Shown here: positions 54,780-64,000 of the stretch, one piece after another
Layout of the letters: each line of letters opens with the position of its first letter
How positions within the stretch are numbered: the first letter of the stretch is position 1
Assembly (NCBI GenBank): GCA_036250195.1
Contig: JAVHZZ010000005.1
Location: 128,340,098-128,404,097, forward strand
Direction of reading: 5' to 3'
Origin: Mixophyes australis
Taxonomy: Eukaryota > Chordata > Amphibia > Anura > Limnodynastidae
Length of the DNA: 64,000 nucleotides
Notes under the pieces: model-generated
Database searches by the model: none
Seen by the model: only the letters and a program-made list of their open reading frames with translations
What the model was told of the DNA's origin: nothing
Position numbers and translations under genes: made by a program

Positions 54780-55175
54780 CTATTTATTATTGTTATTATT
54801 ATTATCATCATAGATTTGTAAGGCGCCACAGTGCTCCATAGCGCCGTACAGTAGGGAAAAGGGACATACATAAAACAGACGTGCAATGTAGACAAAATAA
54901 ATGCAGATGTGAAAAAAAGAGTAGGGAGGGCCCTGCTCATGATAGCGTACATTATATGTGGAAGAGGGAACAGCTGAAACAAGAAGAGCAAGTGTGGTTC
55001 AGAGTGGAGATTGGGACAGTTGTGAGGATGCATTAGTGTGAGTAGTATCAGCTGGTGTAAAATAAGTAGAAAAGTTTTCAGATTTGATAGCTATTGGAAA
55101 GCTTGATTGGGCATGGTAGGGAATTTTATAAGTGGGCAGCAGCATTGAAGTCTTGTAAGCAGGAGAAAAATATAT
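54780..55175 (-). mobile_element. LINE 3' end, same family as 33050-33745
   Basis: On the minus strand: TTCCCTACCATGCCCAATCA, then AACTGTCCCAATCTCCACTC, ATGAGCAGGGCCCTCCCTAC, and a tail GATGATAATAATAATAAC at the left. It covers the last ORF2 codons and the 3' UTR. Confidence 0.72.
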
Positions 55176-55228
55176 ATTTATTTGGGTTTTAAATATTTAA
55201 CAGGGAGTAAGGGTACGGGAGACGAATA

Positions 55229-55320
55229 GAGAATGGAAGAGCATCATCATCAACATATATTTATATAGCACCAACATATTCTGTAGCGCTTTAAAATTGG
55301 AGCAAGAGTACAAATCTTGA
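55229..55320 (-). mobile_element. SINE/LINE 3' tail fragment
   Basis: CATCATCATCAACATATATT, then TATATAGCACCAACATATTC and TGTAGCGCTTT, is the tail region of a SINE or LINE related to 60409-60758. Confidence 0.6.
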
Positions 55321-55836
55321 ATGAACATGCTCGTCTTAATGTATGGGAATGTAATAGCCATTATATCATCTCAAAAAGGACTGAGGCATGGTTGGGATAA
55401 GTGTAGGAGAAAAGAGAGAACACAAGGAAAAAAGGGGGGTGACCCAGAAATCATATCTGTATTCAAGCAGCTAAGCTGAGGGAGAGAGATCCTTTAAGAT
55501 TTTAAAGTTGGGCTATTGCTGTTAAATTGATCAGGATCATCATAGACCATGCTGGTAATGTATTTCAGCTTGTATATTTGCCAAACTTTATTAATATGAG
55601 TAGGCGGTCCTAGTTTCTTTCAGTTAAGTGCTATTAGACATCTACAGGCCACAAGAATGTGGCTGATACATTTCAAAGTTTCCCATCTTATTTTATATTT
55701 TTATATCTTATTGCTACTTTCTCTCTCTACATATGGAATAATATTTTTCATATGTATATTAACCTTCAAGTAACTGTGTATTTTCCTTTCAAGTATACTA
55801 GGATAATTTAACAATTTCTTACCATGATTGTTCTAG
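55321..55836. other. End of the large PTPN4 intron, unassigned
   Basis: No transposon recognised. It ends in the acceptor of the 55837 exon. Confidence 0.55.
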
Positions 55837-55971
55837 GTCTGCCAGCAGTCAACTCTGCAGAAAAGTTATTGGTGGCATGGTATGGAACACAGATTTAAGA
55901 AGATCTGTGTCTGTGGAACACCTTGAGACCAAAAGCCTTCCTTCCCGCTCTCCCCCTATTACACCTAATTG
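55837..55971 (+). CDS. PTPN4: PTPN4 exon, FERM-PDZ linker
   Basis: This 135-bp exon continues the preceding exon in frame: AA from the upstream donor plus G here gives Lys, followed by [17 protein letters not shown]. It then reads [19 protein letters not shown], a stretch characteristic of the PTPN4 linker between the FERM and PDZ domains. The acceptor is TTCTAG at 55831-55836 and the donor is ATTG|GTAAGT at 55971/55972. It ends with TG, completed to a Trp codon by the next exon. The segment is Ser/Pro-rich and probably unstructured, as expected of this linker. No stop codon or frameshift is seen, so it looks like a functional exon despite lying 25 kb downstream of its partner. Confidence 0.93.
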
Positions 55972-58009
55972 GTAAGTAGGATTTTACAAAAAGATTTACT
56001 GAGCAAGAAGAATATTAAAGACACTATTAGTTTTGTAACAATTAGTAAATGTAAAACAAAAAAATAAACATATGTTTATGTTTACATAAATGACGCATCC
56101 ACCAACATTTATGTGTGCTTGTATCCTACTTTTAAAATGGGTTTATTGTGAAATTCTAGTGATGAAAACACAATCTTCCTGTCAGGGAAACCCCTTGTTA
56201 TTATGCAAATTAAAGCTGCTACAATATAGTATTATTTTTCAATTACATTAATATTACAATTCAATTATATTGCTTTTTTTCTATTGAAACAATTATTAAT
56301 AATTTGTTATATGAGTTCCACTTTAGTGTATATTTTGCCTGTTTTTGTTTCTTTTTTTTTCCCGTTATAATGTTCTTTTATAATACTGGTTGTTTACTAA
56401 GCTGGGGCACACTGTATTCTGAGTCAGTGGAAAAGCTGTTATACTAACATGCAAATCACACATCTTTCCTTGACAAGCCCACACAAGGCTTTTAATCACA
56501 CAGGGCTTAAATCTCAATGCATGGTGTGAGACAATTCAACTGCTGATTTCAAGACTAAAAGCATGCAGCATGGGGAATCCTGAATTCATGTAGGCTCTTT
56601 TATGACATCAATAATTCTGTCAATAAATGCTCACCAATCTTCCGTTCCTTCAAGATTAGTGTTATATTTTGAAGATTTCTGTTGTTATGTTCCTTTATTT
56701 TTATCAAATGATACCAGTAAAATTAAAATGTTATAGGGCTAATCTGGGTTTCATAAAGAGAATCTCTCTACCCCCAACAATTGCTATTTGAAAATTCATT
56801 ATATTTTCAATAATGACCTATTGGGTACTGAGGATATCATTTCTCACATACGTGTGTGCACGCAATAGTGAAACCACAGTTAATACGCTGGAAATCCATT
56901 TAGACAGCTCTATATTTAGGATCAGTGAGACTCTTTTCTTGCTATGGATATCTCAATACTTTTCTCTAAACAATAATCCGGAGGTATCCAAATCTAATTT
57001 TTGGCTTGCATCCGATTAACCCCAATTAAAATCAGATACCACTGGAATAAAGCCTGCTGGCCACTTAAATGCCCCATCTTCCTGAAAGACATTCACAATG
57101 CTACCAAATATCTTCTCAGTAATTGATTCTCTGGTTCTGATGGCCTTTTACCATTGGATAAATTAATATGTTTAGTGCTTTGCCCCACATATTTTTGACC
57201 AACTAATTCAAGGCAAAAACACATTTCCTGAGATTTGTTAAAAACTATTGGACTAGACAAGACTACAGTCTTTTTTTCATACCCTTTGAGCTGGCCATGA
57301 AGTCATTAGCCCAGCTATTATACTCTAATCCAAATGTTCAAGGCCTTTAGTAAGGCACTTTAGAGCATAAAATAAATCTAAACACTGATGACATTAAGGT
57401 TAATATATATGACAATACAAAAGCATGATTCGATAGCACAAATGCTGTGTTGTAATGTGACATACCACCTTTTGCAGAAGTGTGCCGGATTTATGTAAAT
57501 ACTCTTAGATATGTAGGCTAAAATGGTAAAGTCTGCCAGGGTACAAAAGTTTGCCCTTGCAGATGAGAGGATTTGACAGATTGGACCTTCTATAGCTGAA
57601 TATGGAATAGGAGCATGAGTATTGAATATTAAATTAGATGACATGACTATCAAAATACTTATGTTATGTTATACTCAACCAAAATTTCACTTAAGATGGG
57701 GCCCTGGTCCTGTCATAATGGAAAGACAAGCATTAGAACTTTATTGACATTGTAAGGTGCCACCATTGAACTACATCAAAATGGTTTTGTTCACTTGATG
57801 AAGTAAATTTTATGTAATGATGAGCCTTTTCTGAACCACTAAATAAAGCATTGGTTAAAATAAAAGAATATACTTATAAAGCCTATTATATTATATTTTG
57901 AAGACTAAAATATAACCAAGAACAATTAAGAAGGTTACCTATTGTCCTAACATATTCTGAATTGTGAGCATATTGTGAATGGCTTGTTTCTTGTGGGAAC
58001 TTTTTCTAG
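55972..58009. other. PTPN4 intron between the second and third visible exons
   Basis: This 2,038-bp intron begins GTAAGT and ends TTTTTCTAG. It is AT-rich. An open frame at 56813-57019 has no recognisable domain. It is the least transposon-burdened long stretch in the window, though old unrecognised repeats are possible. Confidence 0.65.
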
Positions 58010-58186
58010 GCGGAGCCCTAGATTGCGTCATGTTATTAGGAAGCCTCAGCATTCTTCTGCAGACAACCTGGTCAATGAAATGACTTATGTCACCGAGACA
58101 GAAGATGTGTTTTACACTTACAAAAGCTCTCCAACCTCAAAAGACAGTGATTCAGAGTTCTTTCAGAATTGCAGTCCATTCAGCAG
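58010..58186 (+). CDS. PTPN4: PTPN4 exon, linker before PDZ
   Basis: This 177-bp exon opens with G (completing Trp) and then encodes [19 protein letters not shown], followed by an acidic stretch ([16 protein letters not shown]) and a Ser-rich tail. This matches the PTPN4 linker that follows the SPPITPNW segment. The acceptor is TTTTTCTAG (58001-58009) and the donor is CAGCAG|GTATGT. It ends with two bases of a codon (AG), so the next exon must enter in phase 2. That exon was not found in the remaining 5.8 kb. The reading frame is open throughout. Confidence 0.93.
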
Positions 58187-59008
58187 GTATGTGAAGATTA
58201 TATTCTTTATCATACAAAGTTTGCTGAATTTGTTCGGTTTGTACCCTTTGATGTTAATACAAAAACATGTTAATGTTTTTATAATGTGTTAACTACCACT
58301 TTGATGAGAACAATACACAGTATAATTGTAAATACATTGATTGTTATACACGTAATAAATTGTTACATAGTTTAATATTGGTATCTATGTCAGTACAAAA
58401 AATAGCAATGTGCCCTTTACTTAGTGTATTTATCACCTATATACAAAGGATGCAGCAATTTTATAGGCTGCACCAATATTTAGCCTATCAATTCGTCAGG
58501 AGCAACCGACATCACTTAGGTAAAGTATATCACAAATTGGCCACCTCCGTTGCATGTAGATAATCGGTATTCTTTATTATCAGTTATTGAAACCTAATTA
58601 ATAATCCATTGCATGGAGATGAGGTCTTTTCTTAATATTCATTATTGACAGACTGTTAATATTGTAAGCCATTTTTCTTCATCACATTAGGCGCACCATA
58701 CACAGGCCACTATCATCTCAATATTAATTGTTAGAGATTTTGAAGAAATGAAAAGGTATTTGGCATCTAGAGAACCTGTCAGATGGTGGAGCAAGGACCC
58801 CACTCCATCTGTAACAAGTGCATGTCAAGTATACCATTTAAATATAGGGGAGGGGGCTGCCCTGGGATAGTTAATATTTTTGCTAAGTCAGCCACATACA
58901 TTCAAAACTTTGCAGTAATTTACATTTATTGAAAAGTATAAAATATAGACACTAGAAGGAGGTCTAGTGAAGTATAATCACATAGCACTAAGTTAAATTA
59001 AATCTATT
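58187..59008. other. PTPN4 intron, unassigned
   Basis: Begins with the GTATGTG donor. No further PTPN4 exon or clear repeat was seen before the gypsy LTR at 59009. Confidence 0.6.
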
Positions 59009-59911
59009 TGTGACAGGATGGACCACCTATGCCACCCTGTCTTGTGTTGCTGGGAACCGGCTGGGCTTACTTTGCCACTGTCTCAGTAGGAGGAGCCTGC
59101 TGCCACCACTGGACTCCTTTATGGCATCCAGAACCACGTTCCTTCTGGGTAACTGTCACTGCTAGTGTACTCCCGTGCTGGTACACTTGGGCTGGTAACC
59201 CAGAGCGCTCAGGGTGCCGTGGATGGATAACCCCTGGCCTATCACACTGGCCAGAACTGCTGGGGAGCGGGCAGAGCGGTGGTACTAGGAGCTGGGTCCA
59301 AACTTCAGAACAGCCAGAGGACTGATTAGATTTAGAGTCTAATCTGTAGGTCACAGGAATATAGCAATATTGAAGAAGTTGTCAAGCAGGATCTTGAAGC
59401 AGAGAGTGATGTTTATTTAGCTCAAGTGTCCTGACAAGGACAGTTCCACTTATTAAAAGTATCAGTGGTCAGGTCAGATAGAACATCAGAATGATACATT
59501 TCAGTGTACAAGGGCTCTCTTTTTATACAGTTTTAGAGACTAGTCTTAGCTGGAGGTAAGCCAGCCCCCTGATCAGAGATGGCTCTGCGCAGACTGCAGT
59601 ATTTCATTCAAACATTAACATCAGGATGTACAGTATTCCTGCATCTATCACATCCTCTAGAAACTACACACAAACTTCCTCAAATAAATGCTTATCAGAA
59701 ATCAAACAAATACCTCAGACATGAGTGCATTTCCTTTAGCAAAGCTAAAACAAACGAGTTTCTTCCCTGGTCTCAGAAATAAAAAAAAATTCTTAAAAAA
59801 ATATACACAATATCAAAATTGAGTGCATTTGCAATTTTATAAATAAGTGCTCTGTGCTATTTCCTTTAAATAAATTTATACCATTACTTACTTATAAGTG
59901 ATCCAGTCACA
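59009..59911 (-). mobile_element. Gypsy-2 LTR (903 bp), minus strand
   Basis: The ends are TGTGACAGGATGG and GTGATCCAGTCACA, with TGTGAC/GTCACA terminal inverts. On the minus strand it is preceded by a G-rich purine tract. Pol sequence of a gypsy element follows upstream in the same orientation, so this is its 3' LTR. Confidence 0.75.
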
Positions 59912-59945
59912 CTACTCTCCCCCACCCCCCCCCCCCCCCCCTCCC
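59912..59945 (-). promoter_or_regulatory. Poly-G polypurine tract of gypsy-2
   Basis: The + strand shows about 18 consecutive C, preceded by TACTCTCCCCCACCC. On the minus strand this is a G-run ending GGGGGAGAGTA just before the LTR start. The homopolymer may have expanded after insertion. Confidence 0.6.
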
Positions 59946-59989
59946 GGATTGCTGTGAGCCTTTCCTTGCTTTTGAATTATGTGAAAGTT

Positions 59990-61140
59990 ATAAATTTGAA
60001 GGACAAGGCTCCGGGCCAAACAATCTGCCATTTTCCCCTGAGGTGTGTGATAGCCACTTTAAAGGATTATGATCAGTCACCACAGTAAAATGTCATCCAT
60101 TCAGATAAGGTTGAATTTTTTTCACTGCCCACACAATGGCCAAACATTCCTTCTCAATTGTGGCATACCCCACCTTTCGGTTGAGCAGTTTCCTGCTCAA
60201 ATAGGCCACATGGTGCTCCTGCCCATCTGGCCCCACCTGACTAAGTACTGCTCCCAGTCTATACAGTGACGCGTCAGTTTGCACAATGAAGTCCTTGTCA
60301 TAATTGGGCACTAACAGTACTGGAGCACGAACCGGGGCTTCCTTTAACGACTGAAATGTCGGCTCACATACTTTGGGGAGTTTCTGCTTAGTGAGATTTG
60401 TCAGGGGCTTCATCATCATCATCATCACCATTTATTTATATAGCGCCACTGATCCGCAGCACTGTACAGAGAACTCACTCACATCAGTCCCTGCCCCATT
60501 GGAGCTTACAGTCTAAATTTCCTAACACACACACACAGACAGAGAGAGAGAAAGAGAGACTAGGGTCAATTTGATAGCAGCCAATTAACCTACTGGTATG
60601 TTTTTGGAATGTGGGAGGAAACCGGAGCACCCGGAGGAAACCCATGCAAACATGGGGAGAACATACAAACTCCACACAGATAAGGCCATGGTTGGGAATT
60701 GAACTCATGACCCAGCGCTGTGAGGCAGAATTGCTAACCACTTAGCTACCATGCTGCCGTGTACTACAATGCTAAGGTCTGGGACAGAACATCTGTAGTA
60801 CCCTGCAGTCATTAAGAATGCCAGTACATGTAACTGGGTCGTGAGCTGGTTCCAGTCTCGCATTGTCTCTACCTTAGCTGGTTCTGACCTAAACCTACCT
60901 CCCCCCACTTGATCACCCAGGTACTGTATCTCTTGCATCCCCATCTGGCACTTCTCTGCCCTAACAGTCAGACATGCCCACCCTATATTCCCTATCAACA
61001 GCCCTATATGCTCCAGATTATCTTCCCAAATCTTACTGAAAATGGAAATGTCTTCTAGGTAACCCTGAACTCTGTCCAATTCATCTACAAAAACGTTTAT
61101 TCCAGTGCAAGGGGCAGTTGACAGAAATGGGCACATTATG
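59990..61140 (-). pseudogene. Gypsy-2 pol fragment (RT and RNase H), split by a SINE
   Basis: The part at 61140-60760 encodes DELDRVQGYLEDISIFSKIW (RT; YLED in place of YLDD), EKCQMGMQEIQYLGDQVGGG and VLAFLMTAGYYRC. After the SINE, 60410-60093 has KPLTNLTKQKLPK, FIVQTDASLYRLGAVLSQVG and YLSRKLLNRKVGYATIEKEC, the RNase H start. It fades by 59990. The family differs from the 34.8-40.4 kb gypsy. The Asp-to-Glu change in the active-site block and several frame breaks make it inactive. Confidence 0.85.
60409..60758 (-). mobile_element. tRNA-derived SINE (350 bp)
   Basis: On the minus strand it starts GGCAGCATGGTAGCTAAGTG (A-box-like TAGCTAAGTGG). It has GAGTTCAATTCCC (B-box-like) about 55 bp on, a conserved body (GTTTCCTCCGGGTGCTCC, GGTTTCCTCCCACATTCC), then GGCGCTATATAAATAAATGG and a (TGA)n tail. 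The two RNA polymerase III boxes mark a tRNA-type head. The 3' tail resembles the LINE 3' ends at 33745 and 54780, which may supply the reverse transcriptase. It interrupts gypsy-2 pol. Confidence 0.88.
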
Positions 61141-61485
61141 CGACTAGCGGTAGTATACGCAAAACTGCCTTATTATTTGTAGGAATCAATACACTGAAAG
61201 AAACAGATGAGGTCATGGTGAAACAAGCAGAAAACCTGGGGCCTTGTCCAACCACCGAACAATCCATCAGTTCTGGATGATTTTGACAATGTCTCCGGAA
61301 GTGCCCCTAATCGTCACTTTGCAGTCTGTCCCATCCCAGCCTCTGGTGTTGGTTTCGTCCTGAAGTCCGGCTTGGCAACATTCTCTGCTGTCCGGGCCAT
61401 ATTTTCGACAGTGTTATACCGGTCAATAGCTGTCGCAAGCTCCTCTCCGCTTTCTCTACCAGCAGCTTCTTTGTCTGGGTGGCCG
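61141..61485 (-). pseudogene. Possible gypsy-2 gag relic
   Basis: On the minus strand near 61450-61320 one frame reads ELATAIDRYNTVENMARTAE, then NVAKPDFRTKPTPEAG, which looks like ordinary coding sequence. It lies upstream of the pol fragment in the right orientation, but no gag signature was recognised. The assignment rests on position only. Confidence 0.35.
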
Positions 61486-61605
61486 ATGAGAGGGGGAGAA
61501 GGAGAGCGGATGAGAGGGGGAGAAGGAGAGTGGATGAGAGGGGGAGAAAGGAAGCGGATGAGAGGAGGAAAAGGGAAGCGGATGAGAGGAGAAGAAGGGA
61601 TGCCG
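61486..61605. repeat. 24-bp tandem repeat, 5 units
   Basis: Units GATGAGAGGGGGAGAAGGAG, then AGCG, repeat five times, the last two diverged (GAGGAGGAAAAGGGAAGCG). Reading frames on both strands stay open by periodicity. Confidence 0.92.
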
Positions 61606-62036
61606 CTGATATGATCATTAGATGTGATCCCTTATACCCGCATGGCGCCCCAGCCAGCACCTACCATGCTGTCCATGATCTCTAAACCCCACTGCCTTGA
61701 TATAGCTCACAGCCTAAAACTAATCTAGTTAGAGCAGTTGCCTCCATGCCTCTCTGACGTAAACACTTGGACAAGTGCAGCTGCAGATCCAGTGGAAGGG
61801 GGGTGGATCGCCCCCCCTAGTAGCACTTCACACATCTTTCAATTGCTGCTGAAAGGTCGAATATACTGAGTTAAGGGACGGGGCCAAACAAGGCCAACCA
61901 ATCAGAGGGGAGGGGCATGGCTATGCTAAATCTCCCACCTCTAGAACATCAACTTACACAGTCCCTGACTCGGCCATGTTCTACGTCTCAAAAATCAGGC
62001 TATGCTGGGAGCCTGTCACCCTCATCCCGCACATCA
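61606..62036. other. Unassigned intronic sequence
   Basis: Includes a GGGGGGTGGATCGCCCCCCC palindrome near 61798-61817. No gene is seen. Confidence 0.5.
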
Positions 62037-62038
62037 TA

Positions 62039-62885
62039 CAGTCAAGTCCATAAATATTGGGACATCAACACAATTCTTATATTTTGGGTTCTATACACCA
62101 CCACAATGGATTTGAAATGAAACTAACAAGACGTGCTTTAACTGCAGACTTGCAGCTTTAATTTGAGGGTATTTACAACCAAATCAGGTGAACGGTGTAG
62201 GAATTACAACGGTTTCTATATGTACCTCCCACTTTATAAGGGACCAAAAGTAATGGGACAATCGACTCAAAAGCTATTTCATGGACATGTGTGGGCTATT
62301 CCCTCGTTATTTCATCATCAATTAAGCAGGTAAAAGGTCTGGAGTTGATTTACATTTGGAATCTGTTGCTGTCGACTCTCTATATGAGATCCAAAGAGCT
62401 GTCACTATCAGTGAAGCAAGCCATCATTAGGCTGAAAAATCAAAACAAACCCATCAGAGAGATAGCAAAAACATTAGGTGCGGCCAAATTAACTGTTTGG
62501 AACATTCTTAAAAAGAATGAACGCATCGGAGAGCTCAGCAACACCAAAAGACCCAGAAGACCACGGAAAACAACTGTGGTGGATGACAGAATAATTTTTT
62601 CCCTGGTGAAGAAAAACCCCTTCACAACAGTTGGCCAAATCAAGAACACTCTCCAGGAGGTAGGTGTTTATGTGTCAAAGTCAACAATCAAGAGAAGACT
62701 TCACAAGAGTGAATATAAAGGGTTCACCACAAGATGTAAACCATTTGTGAGCCACAAAAACAGGAAGACCAGATTAGAGTTTGGCAAACAACATCTTAAA
62801 AAGCCATTACAGTTCTGGAACAACATCCTATGGACAGATACAGATGAGACAAAGATCAACTTTTTAGGACCTGACCCTCAGCTTA
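62039..62885 (+). mobile_element. Tc1/mariner element, 5' half
   Basis: It starts CAGTCAAGTCCATAAATATT directly after TA (62037-62038), with TTGGGACA and a GGGACCAAAAGTAATGGGAC inner repeat. The sequence is lost after the first catalytic block (about 62885). No 3' terminal repeat follows, so it is truncated and joined to minisatellite DNA. It is a different Tc1 family from 17977-19504. Confidence 0.87.
62384..62880 (+). pseudogene. Tc1 transposase N-terminal half
   Basis: The product reads MRSKELSLSVKQAIIRLKNQ (start near 62384), IREIAKTLGAAKLTVWNILK (paired-type helix-turn-helix), a GRPRK-like RRPRKTT hook, STIKRRLHKSEYKGFTTRCK, and WTDTDETKINFLG holding the first catalytic Asp. In the family this block is normally WTDETK, so an extra TD is present. 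The second Asp and Glu are missing. About 165 of 340 codons remain, without stops. Confidence 0.85.
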
Positions 62886-62974
62886 CAACGTGAGAAGGGG
62901 AACACCTGAGGAACCACACCTGCATGGACAACCAGCGCCTGGAGATGTTCATCACAGTGAGGGCTCAGGGTTCC

Positions 62975-63640
62975 TCTACACACAGTGACACCATACATGT
63001 ATACACACAGTGACACCACACATGTACACGCAATGACACCACGCATGTACGCAACAGTGACACCACGCATGTACGCAACAGTGACACCACGCATGTACGC
63101 AACCGTGACACCACGCATGTACGCAACAGTCACACCATGCATGTACTCACAGTGACTCCATAAATGTACACACAGTGACACTATACAGGGAACTATATAC
63201 ACCCAGTGACAAAATACAGATGTATATATACACACAGTGGCACTATACAGGGCTCTATATGCAGACAGTGACACTATACAGGAGTACAGTGACTCTATAC
63301 AGGGGTCTATATACAGACAGTGACACTATACAGAGGTCTATCTAGTCACAGTGACAGTATACAGGGGTCTATATACACACAATGACGCTTTGCAGAGGTC
63401 TATCTACACATAGTAATAGTATAGTATACAGGGATCTATATACAGACAGTGACACTATACAGTGCTCTATATACACAAAATGACACTATACAGAGGTCTA
63501 TCTACACACAGTGACAGTATACAGGGGTCTATATACTGTACACACAGTTTCACTATTCAGGGGTCAATATACACTAAATGACACTATACAGGGTCACTAC
63601 ATAGTGACACTATACAAGGGTCCATATACAGACAGGGACA
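62975..63640. repeat. Minisatellite, ~27-bp then ~33-bp units
   Basis: The left part repeats CAGTGACACCACGCATGTAC, then GCAA. The right part repeats GTGACACTATACAGGGGTCT, then ATATACAGACA. The two unit types share ACAGTGACAC and grade into each other. Open frames through it are periodicity artefacts. Confidence 0.92.
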
Positions 63641-63647
63641 CTAATCA

Positions 63648-63653
<6 letters not shown>

Positions 63654-63690
<37 letters not shown>
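63654..63690. repeat. (TA)n microsatellite
   Basis: About 18 TA units at the end of the minisatellite. Confidence 0.95.
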
Positions 63691-63693
<3 letters not shown>

Positions 63694-64000
63694 AACCCGT
63701 GCATGATACTCATGCATTCTAGTCAAATCAAGCTACTTAAGGTGTTAAAAAGGTTCTTGTCATGCATTTGGGGCTAGTCCAGGCCTCCTCAGGGGAAGAG
63801 CGTTACTTCCCGACGTAAGCGCCCTTTTTTAACGTGGTTTTGTCCACATGTGACCACCTCATCATTCTTCTCCATCACCTCATCCTCCATTTTCATCGCC
63901 ACATCTATCCAGATGTCTATCCAGACACAGGGATCTCTCTCAGCGGTCCTGAGTATCACACTCCTCTCACTCTGTCACCCCCGGCAACCACCAACCACTC
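63691..64000. other. Unassigned sequence to the window edge
   Basis: It begins GTTAACCCGTGCATGATACT and includes a CT-rich stretch. It looks repeat-like but no family was recognised. Confidence 0.45.

Larger units (their letters stand above)
30621..58186 (+). other. PTPN4: PTPN4 locus segment: three exons and their introns
   Basis: Three exons in one strand and order encode consecutive stretches of one protein with matching splice phases. The joins are AA|G (a Lys codon) and TG|G (a Trp codon). Visible introns are 30794-55836 (25,043 bp) and 55972-58009 (2,038 bp). No further PTPN4 exon was recognised before 30621 or after 58186, so those flanks are taken as intron. The large intron holds an ERV, a gypsy element, LINE and SINE pieces and several solo LTRs. 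PTPN4 is a cytosolic FERM-PDZ-tyrosine phosphatase; its catalytic and PDZ exons lie outside this window. Confidence 0.9.

Noticed and set aside
56813..57019. Open frame in the PTPN4 intron
   Set aside because: No recognisable domain, no splice-site support, short; likely chance.
61372..61685. Arg/Glu-rich and Ser/Leu-rich open frames
   Set aside because: 24-bp tandem repeat keeps all frames open.
62864..63274. Repeated YMRGVTVA protein
   Set aside because: Minisatellite artefact.

Overview
This is vertebrate nuclear DNA, most likely from a large-genome amphibian (probably a frog). The evidence is intron-exon structure, CR1-type LINEs, several hAT families, Tc1/mariner elements, Ty3/gypsy elements, a gamma/epsilon-like endogenous retrovirus (ERV), and a tRNA-headed SINE with a (CAT)n/(ATG)n tail. 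No prokaryotic features, CRISPR arrays, rRNA or tRNA genes were seen. The assignment to frog is an inference; nothing in the window names a species.

The only host protein-coding gene I can support is PTPN4 (FERM-PDZ non-receptor tyrosine phosphatase), on the + strand. Three consecutive exons are visible at 30621-30793, 55837-55971 and 58010-58186. Their reading phases match and each has a consensus splice site at both ends. They encode the end of the FERM domain and the linker towards the PDZ domain. The intron between the first two is 25,043 bp and is filled with retroelements. Everything before 30621 and after 58186 is read as further PTPN4 intron.

Left third (1-28 kb): a stack of hAT elements. 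A minus-strand copy runs off the left edge (1-2020). A small non-autonomous copy lies at 2238-3139. A plus-strand copy at about 3262-12618 is split by a CR1 LINE (3710-8779), which itself carries a nested MITE. Two hATs sit back to back at 13289-14338 and 14348-20355. The second contains an intronless NSMCE2 pseudogene, and that pseudogene is interrupted by a Tc1 element. Next come a third hAT type (20603-22513) and a minus-strand hAT (23343-28091) carrying a solo LTR. Target-site duplications (TSDs) could be read for most of these, so insertion order can be inferred.

Middle (31-55 kb, inside the big PTPN4 intron): a LINE 3' end, SINE fragments, a deleted Ty3/gypsy element on the minus strand (34808-40435) hosting two solo LTRs, and an ERV at 42681-54511. 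One of the solo LTRs has become a near-perfect ~0.4-kb-arm palindrome around AT-rich cores. The ERV has both LTRs, primer-binding site, gag, pro, pol, env and polypurine tract, all damaged. It holds a 1.5-kb foreign insert in pol and a composite 3' LTR containing a gypsy-LTR junction identical in position to the one at 39.26 kb.

Right end (59-64 kb): a second gypsy relic (LTR 59009-59911 plus pol pieces) broken by a SINE, a 24-bp tandem repeat, the 5' half of another Tc1/mariner element, a minisatellite, and unclassified sequence to the edge.

No transposon or retroviral reading frame here is intact; all are pseudogenes. The strongest unusual observations are the three-level nest hAT > NSMCE2 retrocopy > Tc1, the LTR palindrome, the duplicated gypsy::LTR junction, the ~105-114 bp direct repeat flanking the CR1 element, and one hAT inserted exactly into another hAT's target duplication. 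All identities were judged by eye.
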